From: Xanthostigma xanthostigma | Taxonomy: Eukaryota > Arthropoda > Insecta > Raphidioptera > Raphidiidae | Reading direction: 5' to 3' | Assembly: GCA_963575645.1 (NCBI GenBank) | Contig: OY754475.1 | Location: 22,358,509-22,422,508 of the forward strand | DNA length: 64,000 bases | In this document: positions 11,591 through 22,197 of the stretch, piece after piece | Position numbering within the stretch: position 1 is the stretch's first letter | Layout of the letters: every line of letters starts with the position of its first letter | Position numbers and translations under genes: made by a program | Notes under the pieces: generated by a model | Database searches by the model: none | The model's input: the letters and a program-made list of their open reading frames with translations, nothing else | What the model was told of the DNA's origin: nothing

Positions 11591-12623
11591 AAAAATCGGT
11601 CGCAAGATTTGAAACAAACGGAGTTCAATGAAACCGTTTAAAAATGGTCGAGCAGGAGTAAAAGTGATCGAAAATTATTACCTCTACCCTATAAGTCATA
11701 CACATATAGATAATTTCATGTACCTTTCTTGTTACTGCAATTAAGTTATTAAGGTTAATAGGGTATTTGAATTAAATAGATGGAGAGCTCAACTTTATGG
11801 CGGCAAAGGTTTTTCATTACGATAAAAAACAAAATCAATTAAAAGTACACGTCGTGCTAACGATTGGTGGAGTCTGAAAACATGCGAAGACTCATTGCTA
11901 CGTCACTCAACCGCGCTGACGTCATAAGTTCTTTGGCGAAACAGGTTCTTTATGTAGGTATTTCACAATAATAAAAATAAAACATCTACGTACTCTACGC
12001 TACTATAATAAAGATGAAGAGTTTTTTCTCAGAAAATACTAATCCGATTTGAAATATTCTTCCTGCATTAAAGAACCCGTTTATTGAGCAAACTAGAGGG
12101 AAAACGGAGCAAACTAGAGGGAAAACGGAGCAAACTAATACCTGTTTTTAAAGACTCGCGAAGTCTTCCATTATTTAAAAAACTGAAGACGTCAAAACGA
12201 ATAAAAATTTCGATGCGTCATTTAGAGCTGCAGGCAACTTAATGGAAAGAGACGTAGATACGCGGAAGGGGGGGTTGCGGGGGTCACAGGCGCATACAGA
12301 CAGAGCACCTGCACGTATGACGTAACGTGTGATGTAAGACGTACATAACCTCACAATATATCAACATCAATCAAACCACCTAAGATGCGTGACACAAATT
12401 GAATGCGTATACGAACAAAACGAGACGTACTCAAATCGTTGGTTCAAAATCATACACTGTACGCTCACCACGGGCGCACGTTTGTTTGTTTGTTTGTCGT
12501 GAGTAATGTGTGTACTAAATAAAAAAAATTAAAATATAACAATTAGATCTATAGCTAAAAATTGTTAAGAAACACCCATTGTTACAATGCCATGTAAGAA
12601 TAAAGTTAGAGTTTAAAAAAAAA
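11591..12623. other. Non-coding stretch with a small tandem repeat
   Basis: A 21-bp unit GAGCAAACTAGAGGGAAAAC starts at 12086 and 12107, with a partial third at 12128. A (GTTT)n run is at about 12480-12498. 12240-12330 has a G-run and several ACGTA words. No gene. Confidence 0.6.
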
Positions 12624-12707
12624 TATGAACTTTAAAATGAATTTACAATTTTATTCACTTTAAACGTAGAATATTTAATGTATTGAACAAAAAATATTAA
12701 TTTATAA
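12624..12707. repeat. Dispersed repeat D (second copy at 18022)
   Basis: TATGAACTTTAAAATGAATT through ATGTATTGAACAAAA is shared with 18022-18105 in the same orientation, with a few substitutions. It is AT-rich and non-coding. Confidence 0.75.
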
Positions 12708-12720
12708 CTCAGTTTATAAT

Positions 12721-12875
12721 TTGAAACAGAGATACTTTATTCAGATTGAATGCAAGTACATCAACCAATCCCACCATCGGAGAAATCAGGGAATTACATC
12801 GAAGAAAGAGACGCATATATATTTTCGATAGGCTTTGTTGAGTAAATAGCCAATGCTTCATATAGTAATTATTAT
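12721..12875 (-). repeat. Dispersed repeat E, possible retroelement 3' end
   Basis: It is shared with 51955-52125. Read on the minus strand it ends GAATAAAGTATCTCTGTTTC, with an AATAAA polyadenylation-type word close to the end, as in many insect LINE or SINE 3' tails. The copy here lacks an internal block of about 25 bp present in the other. No reverse-transcriptase sequence is attached, so the family is not assigned. Confidence 0.6.
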
Positions 12876-13199
12876 ATATATATATGATAGCTGTGAAGAT
12901 CTTTCAAGGCAAACGAGATTATGCATTACTCGGGATAGGTATGGCCCATGGAGGATTCAAATGGTGTCGCTCGATAGAAATTCCACTGAGCATTAAACTC
13001 TATACCTCCTTACGCTCGTCGAGTTCCTAGCAAACAGCACACACAAAGCAAACGCCCGTAAAGCTATACATCGAGACGATTTGAAAGCGATTCGCGAGTT
13101 CCAATCCGAAAATCGATGGCCGTTTTTTAACCGGGTTCATATTTATAACCAGTCGATTTCATCCGCGTGATATAATATGGCACCTAATTAAATTATTTT
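12876..13199. other. Non-coding stretch
   Basis: Contains a (TA)n run at about 12870-12885. No gene is seen. Confidence 0.4.
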
Positions 13200-13505
13200 G
13201 TGTATGATTCACACCCACCCCGTTCGGTGTGTTCAAAAGTCCGTCGAACGTGTACTTCTTTATTTTCTAAAGAAGAGTGTTTTTTGCCCGAGTCCCACGT
13301 TTTTAACTTAAGCAATTACAGCGATATGGCGCTTTCACCCCCTGAAAGGTTATTTTTGGGGATAGGGTCCCGCCTAGATTACTTCTGGCTTTGCTCTTTG
13401 CCTGTCTGTGAAATGTCATCACAATCGGTTCAGCAGTTTCGAAGTTTAGCCCGTACAGACAGACACTTCAATTTTATTTAAATGTATACAGATATGTTAC
13501 GCTAG
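13200..13505 (+). repeat. Decayed repeat F (related copy at 47470)
   Basis: The order CACCCC..CGGTGTGTTCAAAA, TTATTTTCTAAAG, TTTCACCCCTGAAAG, CAATCGGTTCAGC..TTTCGAAG, CAGACAGACA fits a common lepidopteran dispersed repeat. A related copy lies at 47470-47690. An incidental frame of about 90 codons crosses it but spans repeat landmarks, so it is not called as a gene. Confidence 0.5.
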
Positions 13506-13567
13506 TAATAAATTAAAAATTGCAGTGATACTTTTATGAACTCTCGGTCGCCATGCTCTTAGCAGGG

Positions 13568-14138
13568 ACAGTTTCAAATTCTGATTCAAACTGTGACGTC
13601 AGTGTTGTATTAAATGTTGACGTAGGGTAAAAAAGTTTAAAAGCAGACACAGCTTCGAGTTCTGATTCAAACTGTGACGTCAGTGTTGTATTAAATGTTG
13701 ACGTAGGGTAAAAAAGTTTAAAAGCAGACACAGCTTCAAGTTCTGATTCAAACTGTGACGTCAGTGTTGTATTAAATGTTGACGTAGGGTAAAAAAGTTT
13801 AAAAGAGGACACAGCTTCGAGTTCTGATTCAAACTGTGACGTCAGTATTGTATTAAATTATTAAATGTTGACGTAGGGTAAAAAAGTTTGAAAGCAGACA
13901 CAGCTTCAAGTTCCGGGTTCAAACTGTGACGTCAGTTTTGTATTAAATGTTGACGTAGGGTAAAAAAGTTTAAAAGCAGACACAGCTTCGAGTTCTGATT
14001 CAAACTGTGACGTCAGTGTTGTATTAAATGTTGACGTAAGGTAAAAAAGTTTAAAAGCAGACACAGCTTCAAGTTCCGGGTTCAAACTGTGACGTCAGTT
14101 TTGTATTAAATGTTGACGTAGGGCAAAAAAAGTTTAAA
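13568..14138. repeat. Tandem array, 81-bp unit, 7 copies, each with TGACGTCA
   Basis: GACGTC occurs at 13595, 13676, 13757, 13838, 13928, 14009 and 14091. The spacing is 81, 81, 81, 90, 81 and 82 bp. Every unit has a full CRE/ATF palindrome TGACGTCA plus a second GTTGACGTAGG site. Because 81 is divisible by three, a minus-strand frame with a 27-residue repeat runs through the first units; the 90- and 82-bp spacings and lack of flanking coding sequence argue it is incidental. Units alternate between CTGATTCAAAC and CCGGGTTCAAAC types toward the right. Confidence 0.95.
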
Positions 14139-14465
14139 AAATATACGAAGCGAGATATTGTCTGTTAAGCTAGCCCAATGCTCTACTAGCTACGGCTTTG
14201 ATCTAGGGACGTTGAAGTGTAGACCTATATGTTGAGGTCTCTACTATGTGCTGTCGTTTTAGTGTGCACGATTCGTTTGTTGGCAGTCCCTCGTACGCGC
14301 GTCACGTAACGAGTTTTCAGAACGAGCGCCGCGCGGCTGTATCGTTTCTGAGTGCACTTGATCGAAATTGCAACAAAAAGGAAACCGTCGACCGATCGAA
14401 AAACGGGAGAATTGATAGATGCTAGATAGTTTTTAACTCGGCTGTCAAGTGCACGTGCCGAAACG

Positions 14466-14870
14466 GATAATCGCATCGAATTGGAAGTGGCCGTAGGGCG
14501 TGGCTTGATCGGCGCATGCCGTTCGAAACAGGGCTTGTCATTTCAGACCGAAATAAATACCTCGTTCCGTCAGATAGTAGTAGATGACGTCATCCGGCGG
14601 ACTTGTCTATTGTTATTGCATAGTTGGATATAATCGCATCGAATTGGAAGTGGCCGTAGGGCGTGGCTTGATCGGCGCATGCCGTTCGAAATTGCTCATT
14701 TCAGATCGAAAACAAGGGCAATAAATATGCGCCTCTTTTCGTCTGAGAATAGCGTTATCCACTGGACTTGTCAATTGTTAATGCGTGGTTGATAAAAAAG
14801 AAACGGTCAGTCAGCTGACGTCATTCATGGAACAAGTTAACCTCTGTAATCTACTAGCCTTGGACTAAAA
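14466..14870. repeat. Tandem duplication with hairpin-MITE remnants
   Basis: A 60-bp block beginning ATAATCGCATCGAATTGG occurs at about 14467 and 14632, and the following sequence is partly shared. Between and after the blocks are ACCTCGTTCCGTC, ATGACGTCATCC and TGACGTCATTCATGGAAC words, also seen in the elements at 22198 and 29462. This is likely a decayed pair of those elements. Confidence 0.7.
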
Positions 14871-15899
14871 TAATCTTAGTGCCAGATTACAATAAAAAAT
14901 TATTTGCAAAAATAAGTTTTTGTTTACAATTCTTTTTGAAGACATGAAATTTTTGCAATTCTCATGGTGGAAGAAACGGGACGCTTACGGTGGAGGCGAC
15001 GGGTGTGTTACGTAAATTTCGATGACGAAGGGGTTATGAAAATTGGAACCTTCTTAGTATTAAGTCCAGTTCGGAAATTGTAGGAAGTGATTTAACTACG
15101 AACAAGCTTAATGGAGCGGCAAAGCAGTGAAACAACACAATAACGCCGGTCGTTAGATATTTCCATGTATAAAAACTGTGCCGCTTATACTGCTTTTGAG
15201 AAACTATCAGTCACGGCCTGCAATTTTCTAATTAAACTGCAAGTTGAAATTTAGCGTAGAAAATAAAGGAAATTGTTAAGTGAATTGTTATTTTTTTCTT
15301 AATTATTTTGATGAATCCAAACACTTATTCACAAATAAATGAAATATAATAACTCAATCTACTCAAATAAAATCGAAAAGACGATTGAAAATCAACAAAA
15401 CTCAATATATTAAGCTATTTCAATTAGTATATGTAAACAAAATAAAGTTTTATTTATTTTTCTTGACGGCAGATGTCAGAATGAACGACGTACAAACCTT
15501 TTCATTGCCTATAAATAATAATATATAGAAAAGTCTTCCACTATACGAAAGGGACTTCGTCGCTGTTGTTACGTTATCACTTTGACGACCGCCATTGTTG
15601 AAAAAAAAATGAATGTCTTTTTTCTTTGGAATGTCTGTTTTTCTCCGATTTCTTCTACTTCGTTTTGTATAATAGTGAAAGCAACTATGTAATAATATTG
15701 GTATTGAAAGAAAATGACTTCGGAAAAGAAAAGTTTGATTCTATTTTCATTCATTTTACAACCATTGGCGTCTCACTGCACTTTTACACGGAAATTAAAA
15801 TACTCTATTTTTCGATCACCCCTCGTTTTCCCCAATGATCGGACACAATTTTGCATTCCTCTGTGTTTGATGGCAGCCGTGGAAAATCGATTTCCATAT
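14871..15899. other. AT-rich non-coding stretch
   Basis: 14964-15030 contains the CATGGTGGAAGAAACGGGAC motif also seen at 24.4 and 62.6 kb. 15105-15130 (TTAATGGAGCGGCAAAGC) is repeated in reverse near 62020-62040. The frames at 15626-15914 overlap one another and have no splice or family support. Confidence 0.5.
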
Positions 15900-16373
15900 C
15901 TGTATTATTATTAGGTTGGCAACACGATATCGTTTTGTTTAACATTAAAGTTCATTTTCGTGTCGGCAAAATTCCTCGCATTTTGCGTCTAGTGATTTGA
16001 ATGTTGTCATGTTGGTAGCACGATAACTCGGCCGTCGTTCTCTCAAATTAAATCGTATCACATTTCAACACAGGGCTGGGGGCACATCATTCTCGTATGT
16101 TGGCAATATGTAAAAACGCCCGAAGGTCATTTGATTGATGCTATTAATATAATGCGTTAAATAGTATCTGTTCCATTGCGATTTAAATATTTTAACGTTG
16201 GCAATTCCGATAATTTGAATCATATTAGAATGTTGCGCTGTTGGCAATCCGCGTCCTTATTACGGAAGTAATATAGCTATATAGTAATTTTTATTGGTTG
16301 AATGTTGGCAGCGTTTCTAGTGGATTTTGAATATACAATGTTGACCAGATTTGCTTTGTATTCTTTGTTTATA

Positions 16374-16744
16374 AACCGAGCGATGTAGCGTAGTGGCGAG
16401 AGCTCTAGACTCGCATTCGGGAGGTACAGAGTTCGAATCCCGGCGGGGGCAGATGTGGCCGGGTACTTTATTTTCCTGCTGCCTCTCGCCGAGAAACGGT
16501 AATTCCTGTACCGACCATCTTGTTGAGGTTTTCCATGGCTTCACTCAATAATATCGAGATGGTTCCTTATTCAAGGCCATGGCCTTTCCTAAAATTCCTT
16601 AATTCGCCCATTGCTACTAATTAAGCGGAAGTTTAAAAATGTAGAAAATAACGGGAAGTATATAGTAAATGGAAAATAGTAATGGTTCGAATGGCGTCTG
16701 TTATGACATAAAGTCGAGAAACGGACGTTAAACGCATTATTATT
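16374..16744 (+). mobile_element. tRNA-derived SINE, full copy with target duplication
   Basis: The head has tRNA-like promoter boxes: TAGCGTAGTGG as box A and GAGTTCGAATCCC as box B. The body has CTGCTGCCTCTCGCCGAGAA and TATGACATAAAGTCGAGAAA, and the tail is (ATT)n. It is flanked by a perfect 14-bp duplication, ATTCTTTGTTTATA, at 16360-16373 and 16745-16758, the hallmark of LINE-assisted insertion. It has no coding capacity and would be transcribed by RNA polymerase III. Other copies are at 55001 (truncated), 33039 (3' part) and 18933 (head only). Confidence 0.93.
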
Positions 16745-17145
16745 ATTCTTTGTTTATACCGGCACTTTTTCAGCGCGTAGTGTTGGCAATACCTGATTAA
16801 TCTGTACCTATATCTAGTGTTTTTAACGCCGTAATATTGGTAATAGTTTCTTTCATTTGTTTGAACTTCCGTAGGTTCTACAGCTCGTAGTACCTGTGTT
16901 ACGCTTGTGTATCTAGTGATTTGAACTCCATAATGTTGGCTATATACAAATCTTCCGTAGTGTTAGGTTTATTACAGGCAAATATTCTACGGTTGGCAAT
17001 ACCTGAGAGATCATCTTCACGTTCGTACGAAAACGAGTACCCAGTGATTTGAGCTTTGTAATGTTGGCAACACCCCTCTACCGTATACAGTTAAATTTAT
17101 TTGAACACGGGATATAGTCGAAACTAAATATTCTAGAGTTGGCAG

Positions 17146-17418
17146 CAGTGGCGTAACTATACCACCTGAGGCCCGTAGCTAATTCATCAAATGGGGCCCT
17201 CCATTAAAATAAAAAAAACTTTAGATTCATCTTTATAAATCACAAAGTAAAGTAGATATTTGCATATAATTCGTGATGTTCTTGAGTTAAATTGATTAAA
17301 TACAAAATTAATATTTTTTACCAAATTTTGTAATAAATGTTAGGTTCTTCCTAACGGCCTTTCGGGCCGCGGGCCCGTGGCATTTTGCCCGTTCTGCCAC
17401 CTTATAGTTACGTCACTG
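17146..17418. mobile_element. hAT-type MITE with near-perfect 8-bp target duplication
   Basis: It begins CAGTGGCGTAACTATACC and ends TATAGTTACGTCACTG, an imperfect terminal inverted repeat with the CAG..CTG ends of hAT elements. The flanks are GTTGGCAG (17138-17145) and GTTGGGAG (17419-17426), a 7/8 match. At 273 bp with no frame it is non-autonomous. The target lies within the decayed TTGGCAA array. Confidence 0.92.
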
Positions 17419-17620
17419 GTTGGGAGTACCTGATTCTCTCTCCCTGAAGAGATCATTTTCACGTTTCGTACGACAGCGTTGTACAACCGTACGTGCCTAG
17501 TGCTTTGAACGTTGTAATGTTGGCAATAGAGGACATTCTCTCGTATACTGTTAAATCAAAGCAGAGTGCAGGGTTGGGTTCATGTACCAGTGATTTCGAC
17601 TGTATAATGTTGGCAATTTG

Positions 17621-18021
17621 GTACAGATGTGGCATCGAGTCACGCGCGTCACGTACCGCTCTATTCAATTAGGTGTCCCCCAGAAGGCCGCGCCGCGACG
17701 CGTCGACACGGTTCGTCGCCGCGATTTACTACCAACTGCGTAAACTTTAATGCCGTGACGAACAATTTTGATTTAAAAAAGGCAGATTGTCGCGGGAATT
17801 GAATTGTATTTATTGGTCACGTTGTAACCTGTACGGGATCGATCGATATTGAACTCGACGTTCAGCTGTTAAGGAGTCTATGCACGTCGACAATTTGGCG
17901 CTTCTGAAATTTCGATGGCGCTTTCCTAAAAAAAAAGAGAGTGTGCTTTAGAGTTTAGACCACACGACTGAAGTAAAATTTCTTCCTGCCATAATTTGTT
18001 ATTAATCACCCGAAAATTCAC
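17621..18021. other. Non-coding stretch with a CpG-rich block
   Basis: 17680-17725 is strikingly CpG-rich (GCCGCGCCGCGACGCGTCGA) against an AT-rich background. No frame or splice signal supports an exon. Confidence 0.45.
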
Positions 18022-18105
18022 AAAATATGAACTTTAAAATGAATTTACAATTTTATTCACTTTGAACGTAAAATATTTAATGTATTGAACAAAATATTAC
18101 TTTTT
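18022..18105. repeat. Dispersed repeat D, second copy
   Basis: Same sequence as 12624-12707. It abuts the fold-back that starts at 18108. Confidence 0.75.
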
Positions 18106-18107
18106 TT

Positions 18108-18326
18108 GATGAGTATTTGGAAAGAATTCCGTGGCATAAGGATCGAAAATGAAGCAATACTGAGATTTTTTTAAACTTTAATACTAACGTTTCGATACGT
18201 TTTGTATCATCTTCAGAGTGTTCAAAAAACGTATCGAGACGTTAGTATTAAATGCAAGTTTAAAAAAATTTCAGTATTGCTTCATTTTCGATCCTTATGC
18301 CACGGAATTCTTTCCAAATACTCATC
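18108..18326. repeat. Fold-back element with hammerhead-like centre
   Basis: Arms of roughly 95-103 bp (GATGAGTATTTGG..., mirrored by ...CCAAATACTCATC) are nearly identical; the left arm lacks a few bases near AAACTTTAAT. On the minus strand the centre reads CTGAAGA (18216-18210), T, GATAC-loop-GTATC, then GAAACGT (18193-18187). The inverted arms close a long stem directly next to it, and ACGTC lies on the facing strand. It resembles a three-way junction around a hammerhead core. Confidence 0.8.
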
Positions 18327-18445
18327 ATTAACTTCAATGGATCACAGTTACTCTATTTATTGAATAGAGTCAATCTTCATTACTTTTTTTGTCACCCGAT
18401 AGCGCCACTGGCAAGTAAAGTATGTGTCATTCTATTGCTAGTACT

Positions 18446-18606
18446 ATATATTAATAATATCAGGAATGTGGACTAGATAAGATGGTAAATAATAATCACT
18501 TTATTATTTCTGCAACGTTTCGGTCTTTATTAAACGTTGCAGAAATAATAAAGTGATTATTATTTACCATCTTATCTAGTCCACATTCCTGATATTATTA
18601 ATATAT
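18446..18606. repeat. Perfect palindrome, 75-bp arms, 11-bp loop
   Basis: Arm 18446-18520 is the exact reverse complement of 18532-18606, across the loop CGGTCTTTATT. The arm-loop junction contains AACGTTTCGG, so read on the minus strand it ends ACCGAAACGTTGC, the same GAAACGTT word as the fold-backs at 18108 and 63820. The CTGAAGA half is missing here. It is probably a deletion derivative of that class. Confidence 0.95.
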
Positions 18607-18932
18607 ATTTATAATTATGGATGATAATAACAACAACATTGTTAGTACTGCTTATATTTTCGACCACCTGATGGCGCTACTAGCTAGTGAAGTATTTGTC
18701 ATCCTCTTTCTACCTTCACTAACTTATATTTCCCTCACAACTTCCGTTCGCCTCGCCCGATCACGGCGATCATAGTTTCCGTAAATCTTTCGTCATGCAT
18801 TTACTAGCTTACTCCCCAAGTCAAGCGTGCGTAAAGAAGTTTTACTTAAAAAAAAAAACTGCAGACATTTTCGTAGGACCGATTGAATTTGATTTTAACG
18901 CTTGTATAAAACACTATTCTGAGAGTTACCGA

Positions 18933-18992
18933 GCGGGGTGGCGTAGTGGTGAGAGTACTAGACTCTCGTTCGGAAGGTACGAAAACTCGAAT
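18933..18992 (+). mobile_element. SINE head fragment
   Basis: GAGCGGGGTGGCGTAGTGG followed by AGACTCTCGTTCGGAAGGTAC matches the tRNA-like head of the SINE at 16374. The sequence diverges after box B. Confidence 0.7.
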
Positions 18993-19109
18993 TTTTTGGC
19001 GTCTCCCTTGTAGTTCGACTTTCAGAGATGCTACTGTATTATTATTAGATATAGTTTGACGCTGAGCTAATAAAAGGCCCTATAATCACATGCTACTAGA
19101 GGAGGCTAA

Positions 19110-19151
19110 GTCGTTGCGAAAGTCATCACCAAAGACGCGGGTAAAGGCTAG
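19110..19151 (+). mobile_element. Helitron-like 3' terminal fragment
   Basis: AAGTCGTTGCGAAAG...GACGCGGGTAAAGGCTAG|T matches the 3' end style of family 2 elements. A (GTC)n run follows at about 19294-19315. Confidence 0.5.
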
Positions 19152-19501
19152 TGAAGACTCAAATTTGGTGGTCACATGCGCTTCGCTAGTTTCCTCTATC
19201 GATAAAGGAACCGTGCGTCGGATAAATTTGACACTTGATGTCTTCTATTGAACCTTTGCTACACAATATTGATAACAACTGTCAAAAGACGGCAGTCGTC
19301 GTCGTCGTCGTCATCGACTAAATTAAAGTTTATATGTCTCGCAGTTAGTAATTAGTTTAATTAAATAGTTGGTATACTACTTAATGTAATTGGTTCGGTT
19401 TCTGAATATTATTTCAGTATATCTAAAAACCTTGCGGTCTGATCTGCAGTGCGCTGCCGTCAACTTTCCCTGATACTTTCGAATTTCATATTTTTTTAAT
19501 A

Positions 19502-20183
19502 CAGTGTAAACTCTATATAGCGAACTTCTATTTAACGAAAAACGTCTTAAAAGGCAGACACTGCAAAGATTTGGTTACATTGTTATAATACGCGCCACGG
19601 ATCTAAAAGGTTCGGAAGTTAGTCACAAACAGCGTCGCAAAGGCACATTTTAGAGCCGTTGAGACTTCCACCACCTCCCAGCAACCTGCACGGAACGTGC
19701 GCTCGTCGGTGATTGGCCGTGATCGCTCGTTGCCTTTGTCACTTTCCTGCTATAAAGTACAGTCGAGTACGCTATTGTCAAGTTGTTATTGTTATTTTAG
19801 TTTTGTTGAGTTGCGAGTTTGTAGTTTTTCAACAGATTGTACATTCGCATCTAACTTCCGAGCCTTTTAGATTCGTGGCGCGTATTATACCGATATATTG
19901 AAACACTATAGCATAACAAACACTCTCAATAGCGAAACAATACGTCATTAATTAGACCCCAACAATGGGATTCTTAGAAATGTGTTTCGTTTGTTTGTTG
20001 TACCTAATTGTTGTAAAATACTGGCACTGTAAAAAATGACAAACAAAGTTAGCAGATAATTTTTTGTGTATGAATTTAGTCAAAATTAAAACAATTAGGT
20101 ATATTGTTTTCTTTTACTTTCCGTTTAACCAAAACTCTTCATAACGCAATAAAATACAATTTAATTGTATAGAGTTTACAATG
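19502..20183. mobile_element. pogo/Tigger-like MITE carrying a nested insertion
   Basis: The left end CAGTGTAAACTCTATA, preceded by TA, mirrors the right end TATAGAGTTTACAATG. The interior shows the CTCTATATAGCGAAC and ACTCTTCATAACGCAA style of pogo-like elements. The right flanking dinucleotide is AA, not TA, so the duplication is decayed. A second palindromic element (19584-19889) sits inside it. Confidence 0.7.
19584..19889. mobile_element. Nested MITE with ~39-bp terminal inverted repeats
   Basis: The left end TATAATACGCGCCACGG is mirrored by the right end GTGGCGCGTATTATA, and the similarity extends about 39 bp inward through TCTAAAAGGTTCGGAAGTTAG. The interior is GC-richer than the host element and has a CTATAAAGTA TATA-like word at 19751. 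The superfamily is not assigned. Confidence 0.8.
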
Positions 20184-21513
20184 AATTTTTATTTATTTGT
20201 TAAAACAATTGATGTTTGTTATAAATTTGTTTAAAACAAACGACACGTCGATTAGTTGAAGGTGTCCTCTATTCAGAGGTGGTGGGTAAACCTGACGAAG
20301 AGTGTCTACAAAGAAGATTTCCACTGTACCTAATTTAGAACGATAATTTTCATGCAAACAAATTATATAAGCCATCCACTAATAAAAAAAAATCTTTTAA
20401 GAAAATAAGCGATAAACGTATTAAAAATGCAATTTTTCAACGAAGCATGCGCAAAAATGCAATAATCTACGTATCTTCGGTTTCAAAACAAAATCACTTA
20501 TGTCGAGCTGTTGAAATTTAGCAACCCATCCAAAATTTTGCACAATTTTTTTTATCTGCAGGTATCGATTCGACATAAGAAATTTTGTCTTGGCAACCCA
20601 GATATGGTTATCTTTAATTAACAGTGTAGTCGATTTTTTATCAATATATAATTAAAAAGACGTTGGTAATTTTTCAAAATCACCAACATGCGTCAAATTG
20701 AAAATTATTTTTAACTGTAAATCAAGTGATATTTTTTCAGTTCTAAACAATAGGTCATATGCATGATTTTTTTTTTATATTTTTTAAATAGATTATTTAG
20801 TCAACCATAATACGGAAAAAAATTGATAATCATTTAAAAATGTAATATTATCATAAGAAAAAAAATATTAAATTCCACATTCAAAAATAGACAGTTTAAA
20901 CAATCGGCCATGTTCTTGGCTTATGTGACGTCATGATATACGATGCATGCCAACCTTGATGTCAAATTGTCAATGTTCTAAATGAAGTTTATTTGTTGTT
21001 TTCTCTAAATACTGACACAATCTTACTGTGAGACGACACAGTCGTCATGAAAACTGTTGTTGATATATACTCTGACGTCACGATGCGTTTTGAAAATTCG
21101 AAAATAGCGCTTATTTTCTACATTTCTTTTTTATTATTTGTATTTTTTTCAGTGATTAGATTAATAAAATAACCATTACGTTATGATCAAGAACTAAAAT
21201 ATATTTCGAAATAAAAATTTTAACCAATTTGGAGTTTTATGCATATGCCCTATTGAAGACACTGATAAAAAGACGACTAAAAGAGGAACACAAAAAACAA
21301 ACTGCATAGCGATCCATACTTTCTAGAACACATTATATTAAACAGCGCGGAAATGATTCGTAAGCTCATATTTTTTTTTTTAATCCGGTACCTACATTTT
21401 TCAAAATCGACAAATTTAGTAAAGTTCAAATTCATGACAACAAAGACCTTTACGTAACTATTTCAAAAATACAGATTGGCATCAGAATCGTACCCATTCG
21501 AAATATTGTACGA
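20184..21513. other. AT-rich non-coding stretch
   Basis: No gene or recognisable element is seen. The longest frame here has no family or splice support. Confidence 0.5.
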
Positions 21514-21703
21514 TAGATGTGTTTGGTTTAATACCAAAAGTGTAAACCGTTGGTACACTTGTAACATCAGATCTACACTTCACTACGTTCCTCTGCTTCA
21601 GTGTTTACACTTTTACTCCACTGACATACCAAACAGGTCAGTTGTAGTGTCAAAAGTGTCAACACTTCTGAAAATGGAGCCACGATACCAAACACACCTA
21701 TAT
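21514..21703. repeat. Palindromic element rich in AAAGTGTAAAC words
   Basis: GATGTGTTTGGTTT on the left is mirrored by ATACCAAACACACC on the right. The interior carries AAAAGTGTAAACC, GTTTACACTTTT and AAAAGTGTC in both orientations. It is non-coding; a frame of 77 codons across it follows the palindrome and is rejected. Confidence 0.6.
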
Positions 21704-22197
21704 TTATAAATAAAAACCGTAGTCTATAGTCGCTATACACTATGATCAATCGAAATAAGCATCGCTATTTAAACAATTGCGAGTCGTTCGTGCGACTGAG
21801 CTTGCGCACGTTCGATATGTACAGAAAAAGAGAGAATAAGCGAGAGTATAGATTGCGTGCGAGTGAGAGAACAAAACATCATTTCATATATAAGTCTCCG
21901 TGTGTGTGAGAGAGATAGATAGATAGAGAGAGAATGAGTGGGGATTTTAGACCTGTGGCGACGCAGACGCGGGTACGCGGATTGCTGCGCCATGGCTCAT
22001 TTCTGACAGCTGACTGCTCGGACACCTCCAGATTGCTGGAAGTGAAGGTGAGCGGCTGCAACAGACATACATCACACTTAACGACACATATAAAGGGGTT
22101 TTGAGGTTAGGTTCACACATAAAATACATTGACATCGGTATACGTTCGTATTCAGTTCAGTGTGACGTGACGTCACAACACAGTAGGTATTCGAGAT
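21704..22197. other. Non-coding stretch with GA/GATA microsatellites
   Basis: 21830-21940 holds degenerate (GA)n, (GT)n and (GATA)n runs. Several overlapping minus-strand frames across it are composition-driven. Confidence 0.55.

Larger units (their letters stand above)
15900..17620. repeat. Decayed tandem array of a TTGGCAA-containing unit
   Basis: A diverged unit with the order TAGTGATTTGAA..GTTGTAATGTTGGCAA recurs. TTGGCA or TTGGTA words lie near 15914, 16013, 16097, 16195, 16236, 16306, 16783, 16851, 16938, 16986, 17063, 17140, 17520 and 17610. Spacing is irregular, mostly 60-120 bp. A SINE (16374) and a hAT MITE (17146) were inserted into it, so the array predates both. Confidence 0.65.

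Noticed and set aside
13534..13812. Minus-strand frame with a 27-residue repeated peptide
   Set aside because: It exists only because the 81-bp DNA unit is divisible by three; the 90- and 82-bp spacings break it and nothing flanks it.
16381..16460. tRNA gene
   Set aside because: The tRNA-like boxes belong to a SINE with target duplication and an (ATT)n tail; the sequence does not fold into a full cloverleaf by eye.
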